Source: Cytophagales bacterium (GTDB lineage Bacteria > Bacteroidota > Bacteroidia > Cytophagales > Cyclobacteriaceae). From it: DNA of 8,001 bases. Positions within the stretch are counted from its first letter, which is position 1, and every line of letters begins with the position of its first letter. The notes beneath the pieces were generated by a model that saw only the letters and a program-made list of their open reading frames with translations, was not told where the DNA came from and ran no database searches. Below, piece after piece: positions 1 to 6,635 of the stretch. The stretch is taken from positions 1 to 8,001 of the forward strand of contig DPSB01000076.1 in assembly GCA_003537495.1 (NCBI GenBank). Reading direction: 5' to 3'. The position numbers and the translations under genes are program-made.

Positions 1-3
1 CTG

Positions 4-15
4 CTCTCCTTTTTT
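4..15 (-). promoter_or_regulatory. Possible ribosome binding site of a gene beyond the left edge
   Basis: Read on the minus strand, the bases after the nqrF stop run AAAAAAGGAGAG and then leave the window. A GGAG preceded by an A-run is the form a strong ribosome binding site takes, so a start codon may lie a few bases outside. The gap to nqrF would be only about 40 bases, which would allow co-transcription. The identity of that gene cannot be seen. apbE, the flavin transferase needed for NQR maturation, would be a natural partner, but that is a guess. Confidence 0.3.
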
Positions 16-33
16 ATATGCGTTTGAGAAGTC

Positions 34-1326
34 TTAACCTCCAAAGTCGTCAAAGCGAACGTTTTCTTTTGGAATACCCATATCGTCCAGCATTTTTAAT
101 ACCGCAGCGTTCATCATGGGTGGGCCGCAAAGGTAAAACTCTACATCTTCGGGCGACTTATGCTTCGACAGATAGTTATCGTACAAACATTTATGAATGA
201 ATCCGATATAGCCATCTGAATTTTTATCGTCCAGGCTTTGCTTCACTTTCCAGTTGTCTTCAGGTAAGGGTTCCGATAAGCCGATGTTGAACTGGAAGTT
301 CGGAAACTCCTGTTCGATTTTGCGGAAGTGTTCTACATAGAATAATTCTTTCTTCGAACGGCCACCATACCAATACGAAACTTTACGATTGGTTTTTTCT
401 GTATGAAACAAGTGGAAGATTTGTGCGCGCAATGGTGCCATACCAGCACCACCACCTACGTAAATCATTTCGCGTTGTGTCTTGTTGATGTGGAATTCAC
501 CGTAAGGTCCGGAGATCGTTACTTTATCGCCAGGCTTGCGCGAGAATACATACGATGAACAAATTCCAGGATTAACATCCATCCATTTGTTGTTGGCACG
601 ATCCCACGGTGGGGTAGCAATGCGAATGTTCAACATTACAATGTTTCCTTCAGCCGGGTGGTTGGCCATAGAATAAGCACGGAAGATAGGTTCATCATTT
701 TTCATTTTCAGATCCCACAACTTAAACTTATCCCAATCGCCCTGAAATACATCTTGCTTGTGGCCTAAGTCCGGATGAGGTGTAATATCCATCGTTTTGA
801 AGTCGGCCGTTAAAGCGGGTACATCAATCTGAATGTAACCACCCGCTTCAAACTTCAACGTTTCGCCAGGAGGCAACTTCACTACAAATTCTTTAATGAA
901 AGTAGAAACGTTGTAGTTACTCACCACTTCGCACTCCCATTTCTTAATACCGAAGATTTCTTCAGGAATACGGATATCAAGATCCTGCTTCACTTTAACC
1001 TGACAACCGAGGCGCACGTGTTCTTTTTGTTCCTTGCGTGACAGATGGCCTACCTCTGTTGGCAACACATCGCCACCGCCTGACTCTACCACACACTTGC
1101 ACATAGCGCAGGTTCCACCACCACCACACGCAGAAGGCAGGAATATTTTTTCGTTTGCAAGCGTAGTAAGCAGTGAGCTACCAGCCGAAACAGTAATGGT
1201 TTTTTCACCATTGATAACAATTTTTACGGGTCCGGATTGAACCAACTTTTTCTGAGCGAAAATCAGCAGCCCCACGAGCAGTAGAATTACTACGGTAAAG
1301 GCAACAATAGAAGTGAAAATTAACAT
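34..1326 (-). CDS. nqrF: Na+-translocating NADH:quinone reductase subunit F
   Basis: Entry subunit of the sodium-pumping NADH:quinone oxidoreductase: it oxidises NADH and passes electrons through FAD and a 2Fe-2S cluster to the membrane subunits. Numbered from the preferred start, the 430-residue protein has an N-terminal membrane helix (about 2-23) and a plant-type ferredoxin domain with cluster ligands C67, C73, C76 and C108 (C-x5-C-x2-C-x31-C). A ferredoxin reductase module follows, with the FAD motif RAYS (216-219), the NADH-binding GGGAGMAP (291-298), the conserved Cys in [10 protein letters not shown] (C400) and the family ending DDFGG. It is longer than the roughly 408-residue Vibrio protein, partly through inserted loops before the FAD motif. 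The frame opens at 1362, but I chose the ATG at 1326: it gives the usual short N-terminus before the helix, and a promoter -7 element (1350-1357) overlaps the upstream ATG. A terminator separates it from hom, so it is probably transcribed alone or with a gene to the left. Confidence 0.96.
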   Translation of the reverse strand: MLIFTSIVAFTVVILLLVGLLIFAQKKLVQSGPVKIVINGEKTITVSAGSSLLTTLANEKIFLPSACGGGGTCAMCKCVVESGGGDVLPTEVGHLSRKEQKEHVRLGCQVKVKQDLDIRIPEEIFGIKKWECEVVSNYNVSTFIKEFVVKLPPGETLKFEAGGYIQIDVPALTADFKTMDITPHPDLGHKQDVFQGDWDKFKLWDLKMKNDEPIFRAYSMANHPAEGNIVMLNIRIATPPWDRANNKWMDVNPGICSSYVFSRKPGDKVTISGPYGEFHINKTQREMIYVGGGAGMAPLRAQIFHLFHTEKTNRKVSYWYGGRSKKELFYVEHFRKIEQEFPNFQFNIGLSEPLPEDNWKVKQSLDDKNSDGYIGFIHKCLYDNYLSKHKSPEDVEFYLCGPPMMNAAVLKMLDDMGIPKENVRFDDFGG

Positions 1327-1349
1327 GGATATCGATTTACCTTGAACCA

Positions 1350-1357
1350 CAAATATA
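1350..1357 (-). promoter_or_regulatory. Predicted -7 promoter element for nqrF
   Basis: The minus strand reads TATATTTG, an exact match to the Bacteroidota -7 consensus TAnnTTTG. Transcription would start near 1343, giving a leader of roughly 17 bases before the ATG at 1326. No good TTTG is seen at the usual distance upstream, so the -33 element is weak or absent. The position supports an independent nqrF transcript and argues against translation from the ATG at 1362. Confidence 0.5.
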
Positions 1358-1420
1358 GGCATGGAAGTGAAAACACCCCATTAGAAAGGCATTGAAATAT
1401 TAACGATGAGGGTTATAAAC

Positions 1421-1449
1421 AAAACTGGCAACCCGATGATTGCCAGTTT
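1421..1449 (-). terminator. Rho-independent terminator after hom
   Basis: Perfect inverted repeat AAACTGGCA (1422-1430) and TGCCAGTTT (1441-1449), with one more A-T pair inside, giving a 10-bp stem and an 8-base loop. On the minus strand the stem runs into TTTTGTTTAT, a fair U-tract. It lies 22 bases after the hom stop and ends the methionine operon before nqrF. The T-rich plus-strand flank would let it act in both directions. Confidence 0.75.
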
Positions 1450-1470
1450 GTTGTTTAAGTGGTTGGTAAA

Positions 1471-2697
1471 TCAAGCCGAGAGGCGCTCAACAACAACAGG
1501 TTGTGGGGCGGCCGTAAGGTTTGGTTGAGGTGCCAGGATAACACTAACATCATCGCGCCCGGCCCATTCCTGAAGTTTTTCGAGGTGTATGGTTCCTTGC
1601 AGGTATTGATGGCCTTTGCCCTGATAGCCGCCTTTAAAATTTTCAAAGTCGCTGCTGCTGATGGATGTTCCTTCCGGGAAGCTGACCACTACATCTACTA
1701 ATGCCTCGTTGGAGAAGGGCAGGCCATCGCCTTGTGTAAACTTTTTATACTCGTAGCGATAATCGAAAGTCAAAGCCGAGACATCGGAAAGCACGGCCGA
1801 CCCGGTAGGGTAGCTCCCGGCACCTTTGCCAATAAAGATTTGCTTTTCCGCGAAAGCGCCTTGCACCAGTACCGCATTGTACTCGTTGCGCACAGCAGCA
1901 AGCGTATTATCTAATGGAACAAACTGCGGAGCCACAAAGCCAACAATACTGCCCTTGAGTTTGTAGGCACGCGCCACCAATTTAATGGTTAGATTATTTT
2001 CGCGGGCATATTTCAGATCAACAGCCGAAATGTTTTGAATGCCTACGTTGATGATGTTTTCAGGTTTAACAAACACTCCAAATGTATGTGCTATGGCAAT
2101 GGTGAGTTTGTATTTCGGATCGAAGCCTTTTACATCAAGCGATGGATCAGTTTCGGCAAAGCCAAGTTCTTGTGCTGCTTTCAACGCCTCAGCATAACTT
2201 TTTTTCTCGTCAAATACTTTGGTAAGAATATAGTTGGTAGAACCATTGAAGATACCTTCAATGCTGGTGATCAAATCATTGTCGTAATACTCTTCCAGGT
2301 TGCGCAAGATGGGAATACTGCCGCACACCGAACCTTCGTACAGGATGGAGCGATCATATTTTTGTTGCAGATCATAGATTTCTTCCAAATGTTCGGCCAG
2401 CATTTTTTTGTTGGCAGTAACTACATGCTTTCCGTTTTGAATTGATTTTTTAACAATATCAAATGCTGCATTGGCATCGTCAATCAATTCAACCACCACA
2501 TCTATTTCCGGGTCGTTTAAAATATCGCTGGCTTCGTATGTAAAATAGTTTGCATCAATAATGCGCTGCTTGTCGCGATTCTTAACACAGATTTTTTTTA
2601 TTTCGGCTTTAACACCGTGCGTTTCGTTTAATACGTGATAAAGGCCTTGCCCCACACATCCAAAACCAAACAAGCCTAACTTTAATTTCTTCTTCAT
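1471..2697 (-). CDS. hom: Homoserine dehydrogenase
   Basis: Reduces L-aspartate 4-semialdehyde to L-homoserine with NAD(P)H, supplying the carbon skeleton for methionine and threonine. The 408-residue protein opens with a Rossmann fold (GFGCVG at 11-16) and carries TANK (94-97), the substrate-domain segment GIFNGSTNYIL (148-158) and a full homoserine dehydrogenase signature at 175-197. Within it E182, D193 and K197 line up with the catalytic E208, D219 and K223 of the yeast enzyme. There is no aspartokinase domain, so it is monofunctional. The C-terminal part (about 330-390) could be a diverged regulatory domain; I cannot identify a clear ACT domain. The start overlaps the metX stop by four bases (ATGA), so translation is probably coupled and product can pass straight to MetX. 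It is the last gene of the riboswitch-controlled operon. The gene is intact. Confidence 0.95.
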   Translation of the reverse strand: MKKKLKLGLFGFGCVGQGLYHVLNETHGVKAEIKKICVKNRDKQRIIDANYFTYEASDILNDPEIDVVVELIDDANAAFDIVKKSIQNGKHVVTANKKMLAEHLEEIYDLQQKYDRSILYEGSVCGSIPILRNLEEYYDNDLITSIEGIFNGSTNYILTKVFDEKKSYAEALKAAQELGFAETDPSLDVKGFDPKYKLTIAIAHTFGVFVKPENIINVGIQNISAVDLKYARENNLTIKLVARAYKLKGSIVGFVAPQFVPLDNTLAAVRNEYNAVLVQGAFAEKQIFIGKGAGSYPTGSAVLSDVSALTFDYRYEYKKFTQGDGLPFSNEALVDVVVSFPEGTSISSSDFENFKGGYQGKGHQYLQGTIHLEKLQEWAGRDDVSVILAPQPNLTAAPQPVVVERLSA

Positions 2698-3737
2698 ACT
2701 AAGGTTTCTTTCTTTACTTCTTTTCTTAAAAATTTTCGTACGCTTTGTTTAAACTGATCAAACTCCACCAAAAAACCATCGTGTCCATGCAGCGAGGTTA
2801 TGGTGTCTAATCTTGCATCGGGTATGTGGTTTGCTAAAAACTCCTGTTCCCGCAATGGAAACAGTAAATCGGTATCAATACCAATAACCCATGTTTTTGC
2901 TTTGATGGTTGAAAGGGCTGTTTCAACACTTTCTCTGTTGCGCCCCACGTTGTGGCTGTCCATCATCTTAGTAAGTATCCAATAGGTGAATGCGTTAAAC
3001 CGATTGGCCAGCTTTTGTCCTTGATAGCGTTGATACGATGCAGCCCTGAAATCATCAGTCTTATCGATAGTTTTTTCACTTTGTGTTTGCTGAAAGGTAT
3101 CGTACGTGCGGAATGAAATCATGCCGATGGCGCGTGCGGTTTTCATACCTTCCACACCAGCACGGGCGTCATCTTCTTTCCAGGTAGCATCAGCCGCAAT
3201 GGCCATCCGTTGCGCTTCGTTGAATGCAATACCCCATGGTGAATGAAATGCGTTGGTAGCTATGGGGATAATTCGTTCAAACACATTTGGCTGAAGAATG
3301 GCCCACTCCAGAACTTGTTGGCCGCCCAATGAACCGCCCACCAGTGTATGAATCTTTTCAATACCCAAATGCTGACGCAGCAAATCAAAACTTCTCACCA
3401 CATCGCGGTTGGTAATCTCCGGAAAGGAATGATAATACGGATTGCCTGTTTGCGGATTGATAGAAAGTGGTCCGGTTGAACCATAACACCCACCCAATGT
3501 GTTGGCACAAATAATAAAATAATCGCGTGGATCAAATGGTGTGGTGTCTGTAAACAATTCTTTCCACCAATCGGTAAAATCAGAACTGCCGGTAAGGGCA
3601 TGGCAAATCCACACTACGTTACTGCGGTTTTTGTTGAGTTGACCGAGCGTAGTGTACTTAAGCTGGAAAGCCGGGAGTTTCCCCCCGGTTTCCAACTGGA
3701 ACTCACTGGCAAAGTGAAATATCTGATCTGTTTTCAT
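2694..3737 (-). CDS. metX: Homoserine O-acetyltransferase
   Basis: Activates homoserine by transferring an acetyl group from acetyl-CoA to its hydroxyl, giving O-acetylhomoserine for MetY. The 347 residues form an alpha/beta hydrolase of the MetX family: HALTGSSD (46-53) near the oxyanion hole, NTLGGCYGSTGP (79-90), and the nucleophile elbow GGSLGG with Ser136. Asp290 (in TDLLFP) and His319 (in GHDGFL) complete the triad. The length is usual for the family. Succinyl-CoA use is known in some MetX proteins and cannot be excluded from motifs alone. The start at 3737 gives a normal N-terminus, but the ATG directly touches a palindromic repeat (3738-3839), so the whole upstream sequence, including any ribosome binding site, lies within that element. 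The ATG of hom overlaps its stop by four bases. Confidence 0.95.
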   Translation of the reverse strand: MKTDQIFHFASEFQLETGGKLPAFQLKYTTLGQLNKNRSNVVWICHALTGSSDFTDWWKELFTDTTPFDPRDYFIICANTLGGCYGSTGPLSINPQTGNPYYHSFPEITNRDVVRSFDLLRQHLGIEKIHTLVGGSLGGQQVLEWAILQPNVFERIIPIATNAFHSPWGIAFNEAQRMAIAADATWKEDDARAGVEGMKTARAIGMISFRTYDTFQQTQSEKTIDKTDDFRAASYQRYQGQKLANRFNAFTYWILTKMMDSHNVGRNRESVETALSTIKAKTWVIGIDTDLLFPLREQEFLANHIPDARLDTITSLHGHDGFLVEFDQFKQSVRKFLRKEVKKETLV

Positions 3738-3839
3738 ACCTCACCCCCGACCCCTCTCCGCAGGAGAGGGGAGCGGAGAAATTAAATTTATTAATAACTC
3801 AAAAGTCCCTTTCTTTTGGAGAGGGATTTAGGGTGAGGT
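3738..3839. repeat. Nested palindromic intergenic element, REP/BIME-like
   Basis: The gap between metY and metX is filled by a structured element. The outer arms ACCTCACCC (3738-3746) and GGGTGAGGT (3831-3839) are perfect inverted repeats. Inside are two hairpins. The first is CCCCTCTCC (3751-3759) with GGAGAGGGG (3763-3771), a 9-bp stem with a 3-base loop. The second is weaker, TCCCTTTC (3806-3813) with GGAGAGGGA (3818-3826), 8 pairs including one G-U. The core between them is AT-rich. The base composition differs sharply from the flanking genes. I recognise this CCTCACCC/CCCTCTCC style from dispersed repeats in Bacteroidota genomes, but copy number cannot be checked here. In the mRNA it could stabilise ends or tune metX translation. 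Confidence 0.75.
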
Positions 3840-5174
<1,335 letters not shown>

Positions 5175-5200
5175 TTAAATTTTTTTTAATGTTTTTGATT

Positions 5201-5270
5201 GTGGTCTGTGCGGACACAGACCGCGCTTTTTATTTTTATTATTTTTTATGGTCTGTTTCCACACAGACCA
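5201..5270. repeat. Pair of GGTCTGTG/CACAGACC palindromes between osmC and metY
   Basis: Two related palindromes lie about 26 bases apart. The first is GGTCTGTG-CGGA-CACAGACC (5203-5222), an 8-bp stem that can extend by G-T and G-C pairs. The second is TGGTCTGT-TTCCAC-ACAGACCA (5249-5270). Read on the minus strand both have the form GGTCTGTGT-nnnn-ACAGACC, differing only in the four central bases. The spacer is AT-rich. On the minus strand neither hairpin is followed by a U-tract, so they should not terminate the operon. The plus strand does have a T-rich run after the first one. They look like REP-type repeats; a role in mRNA processing or in setting the osmC to metY ratio is possible. Confidence 0.65.
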
Positions 5271-5275
5271 CATTA

Positions 5276-5710
5276 TTAATTCAATGAAAAATTGATTGGA
5301 GTAACATTGCGCAGGTTATCATTTACCGGGCACCGGTTTTCAATTTCCTGCAGCCACTTCGTTTTCAAAATCTCATCAATGTTAGTTTTCGTTTTTAACG
5401 ATACGGTGAGTTGTTGGTATCCTGCACGTTCGGTAAACGAAGTTCCGAACAACCTTGCCGGATTTAAATCACCTTCAATATCAATTTGAAGATCTTTCAA
5501 ATCGATGTTTAGTTCTTTGGCGGTAATGTGTGCCACCACATTAATACATCCGGCATAACCCGCCAGAATGTACTCAACGGGATTTGGGGCCAGATTGGTA
5601 CCGCCCAATTCGGCTGGTTCATCAACAATAAATTTGAAGCCGCGGGTTTCAATTTCCGTACGGGCTGGTGTTTCACTTTTTGAGTTTATAGAAAATCTGA
5701 GATTAGACAT
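5276..5710 (-). CDS. OsmC/Ohr family protein
   Basis: A 144-residue OsmC-fold protein; the family comprises thiol-dependent peroxidases that reduce organic hydroperoxides. The two signature cysteines are present: the peroxidatic one in LAGYAGCINVVA (C55) at the start of the central helix, and the resolving one in ENRCPVNDNL (C127). The glutamate preceding the helix (E46, in NPVEYILAG) is also in place. Cytoplasmic, with no signal peptide. The frame continues upstream to 5791, but those 27 residues do not resemble the family, and MSNLRFSINS is the usual short N-terminus, so I chose the ATG at 5710. It is the first full-length gene after the SAM-I riboswitch and Cys-rich leader, and it precedes metY, metX and hom. 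This placement suggests a job tied to sulfur metabolism, for example handling peroxides or sulfur species around homocysteine synthesis. That is inference; the substrate cannot be read from the sequence. Confidence 0.88.
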   Translation of the reverse strand: MSNLRFSINSKSETPARTEIETRGFKFIVDEPAELGGTNLAPNPVEYILAGYAGCINVVAHITAKELNIDLKDLQIDIEGDLNPARLFGTSFTERAGYQQLTVSLKTKTNIDEILKTKWLQEIENRCPVNDNLRNVTPINFSLN

Positions 5711-5796
5711 AATTACACATGTTTTGAAGATTGAAAATTTTGTTAGAGAGCATGTAAACATAACCGTAACCGTGCCTGTCACCGGACACAATCGTA

Positions 5797-5843
5797 GGCT
5801 AGTGTGTTGCTGGAAGCGCTACGCTTCAATACTGCAACAAGCC
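5797..5843 (-). promoter_or_regulatory. Branched hairpin directly after the leader ORF stop
   Basis: On the minus strand GGCTTGTTGC (5843-5834) can pair with GCAACA (5810-5805) and AGCC (5800-5797), leaving a CACT bulge. An apical hairpin GAAGCG (5827-5822) TAG CGCTTC (5818-5813) sits inside. The 3' strand CAGCAACA (5812-5805) can instead pair with TGTTGCTG (5856-5849), which is part of the leader's Cys codons. The two foldings exclude each other, as in classical attenuators. No U-tract follows, so intrinsic termination is not supported; control would be through Rho or through access to the osmC start. Energies were not calculated. Confidence 0.4.
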
Positions 5844-5844
5844 T

Positions 5845-5991
5845 TTAACAGCAACAACACATACAACCCTTTGGATGAGGATTGCACATTTGTGCAAGTG
5901 TATAAATGATGTTTGAAGAAAGTTGATCGAGTGAGTTCTTCAGGTTCTGAAATCCTGATCGCATCTGGCGGATGAAAAGTTTTGTTTTCAT
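5845..5991 (-). CDS. Cys-rich 48-residue leader ORF
   Basis: A small ORF lying between the SAM-I aptamer and the osmC gene. The ATG at 5991 is nine bases after the aptamer's last P1 base, in an A-rich context suited to a Bacteroidota start. The 48-residue product begins MKTKLFIRQM and ends QMCNPHPKGCMCCCC followed by TAA. It therefore has six cysteines, five of them in the last six residues (43, 45-48). Alternative in-frame ATGs are at 5964 and 5889, and all keep the Cys run. A run of one amino acid next to the stop, upstream of genes of the same metabolism, is the mark of a ribosome-stalling leader peptide. Poly-Cys leaders of this logic are known from mycobacterial sulfur genes. The inferred role is to sense Cys-tRNA supply and adjust operon expression. 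It could alternatively be a small thiol- or metal-binding peptide. I see no signal peptide or membrane helix. Confidence 0.72.
   Translation of the reverse strand: MKTKLFIRQMRSGFQNLKNSLDQLSSNIIYTLAQMCNPHPKGCMCCCC
5882..5897. repeat. Perfect palindrome inside the leader ORF
   Basis: TTGCACA-TT-TGTGCAA, 7-base arms around two bases. It covers codons 32-37 of the leader ORF, including Met35 and Cys36, shortly before the Cys run. In RNA it gives a 6-bp hairpin with a 4-base loop; in DNA it has the symmetry of a regulator's operator. Which of these applies, if either, is not visible. Confidence 0.45.
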
Positions 5992-6000
5992 TTTACTTTT

Positions 6001-6131
6001 ACCGGTTTATAGTTCTCCTCAGCACCTTGCCGGGAGCAGGATTTAGCACCGTTTCTTTTCCGATTTTACCCGGGCGAAGGTTGCTAGTGTTTCACAGAGC
6101 CTGTACTCTCCACACTTCTTTATAAATCGGT
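6001..6131 (-). promoter_or_regulatory. SAM-I riboswitch aptamer (S-box)
   Basis: The minus-strand RNA follows the SAM-I layout. P1 is ACCGATTTATA (6131-6121) with TATAAACCGGT (6011-6001), 10 of 11 paired. P2 pairs AGTGT (6116-6112) with ACACT (6090-6086), and its upper part pairs AGAG (6109-6106) with CTCT (6099-6096). The kink-turn GTGAAA and the conserved GCAACC (6084-6079) follow. GGTGCTAAATCC (6050-6039) is the conserved segment before P4. The loop CAGG (6103-6100) pairs with CCTG (6040-6037) as the pseudoknot, where many S-boxes have CTGG with CCAG, a compensatory change. P3 and P4 are short and imperfect. SAM binding would stabilise P1 and lower expression of the osmC-metY-metX-hom operon. 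No intrinsic terminator follows P1; the next element is the leader ORF start, so translational control of that ORF is the likely output. Confidence 0.9.
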
Positions 6132-6163
6132 TTCAGCAAATTGCCTCACCGACTATGATAACA

Positions 6164-6195
6164 CAAACGTATAGTGGTTTGGTAGAGTTTCCAAA
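6164..6195 (-). promoter_or_regulatory. Promoter of the methionine operon
   Basis: The minus strand has TTTG (6195-6192), a 20-base spacer, then TACGTTTG (6171-6164). This matches the Bacteroidota consensus of TTTG at -33 and TAnnTTTG at -7 with a spacing of about 19-21. Transcription should begin near 6157, some 25 bases before the first base of riboswitch P1, which is the order expected for a riboswitch-controlled transcript. Confidence 0.75.
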
Positions 6196-6252
6196 CCTAA
6201 CTCAAAAAAATTGTTAAAAATTTTTTTACTGACGGTTGTTAGTTAAGCCTAT

Positions 6253-6287
6253 AAAAAAATGAAGTGTGAGATTACTCCCACACTTCA
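6253..6287 (-). terminator. Rho-independent terminator of the secreted-protein gene
   Basis: TGAAGTGTG (6260-6268) and CACACTTCA (6279-6287) form a perfect 9-bp stem, extendable by inner G-C and A-T pairs across one mismatch. On the minus strand the stem is followed by seven Ts (6259-6253). It lies just after the last stop of the interrupted gene and before the met operon promoter, separating the two units. Confidence 0.85.
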
Positions 6288-6308
6288 CAGTAGCCGATCA
6301 ATCAATAT

Positions 6309-6635
6309 CTATTTCAATTTTACACGGGCAAACCAAAGTTCTTTGCCGGCTTTGTCAGCCCCAAAGAAGACAAGGGTCTCGCTTTTATCTGTTTCCAGAA
6401 ACGGATATTTAGGGTCAAGGTAATATCCTTCACCTTTACCAAAGGTCTTCAAATCTGTAACCGTATTATTTTTCATGTTTACTTTCCCAATACGAGGGTA
6501 GGTTAAAAGTTTATCATTGCCCTTGCCTTTAATTTCCTGAAGTACCCAGTACAAATCTCCATCACTTCCTTCAATGATAGTTTGTGGGCAAGCATACACA
6601 CTGGTAATTTTTGTTACAGTGTAATAACCCACTCC
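6309..6635 (-). pseudogene. C-terminal part of the secreted protein gene, after an in-frame TAG
   Basis: This stretch continues the reading frame of the upstream 438-residue ORF after a single TAG (6636-6638), without any shift. It encodes 108 residues beginning GVGYYTVTKITSVYA and ending FARVKLK before its own TAG. It could only be opened separately by a GTG at 6632, four bases from the upstream stop and without a ribosome binding site, so an independent gene is unlikely. The two parts read naturally as one protein of 547 positions: secreted beta-strand-rich repeats run through the junction, and the terminator lies after this part. A C-to-T change in a CAG codon would explain the stop, but other one-base changes would also do. 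Sequencing error, a recent nonsense mutation and readthrough are all open. Confidence 0.75.

Noticed and set aside
1327..1362. Start of nqrF at the ATG at 1362
   Set aside because: It adds 12 polar and mixed residues before the membrane helix, and the predicted -7 element at 1350-1357 places transcription start downstream of it.
2035..2445. Plus-strand ORF of 136 codons inside hom
   Set aside because: It lies entirely antisense to a well-supported homoserine dehydrogenase gene and has no family features or start context.
5203..5248. Hairpin plus T-rich run as a plus-strand terminator
   Set aside because: The arrangement fits in form, but no plus-strand gene leads into it, and both palindromes are better explained as a repeat pair.
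5711..5791. N-terminal extension of the OsmC-like protein to the ATG at 5791
   Set aside because: The 27 extra residues do not resemble OsmC proteins, while the ATG at 5710 gives the normal family length; the stretch lies in the leader behind the Cys-rich ORF.
5711..5796. Second promoter directly upstream of osmC
   Set aside because: TATGTTTA near 5762-5755 resembles a -7 element, but no TTTG or TTG lies at the right distance upstream, so it was not called.
5568..5909. Plus-strand ORF of 113 codons over the osmC start and leader
   Set aside because: It is antisense to the OsmC-like gene and the leader ORF, shows no recognisable motif, and is a shadow of the coding frame opposite.
6309..6632. 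Separate 107-residue gene starting at the GTG at 6632
   Set aside because: It is in the same frame as the upstream ORF, only four bases from its stop, and has no ribosome binding site; a continuation after a nonsense codon is simpler.
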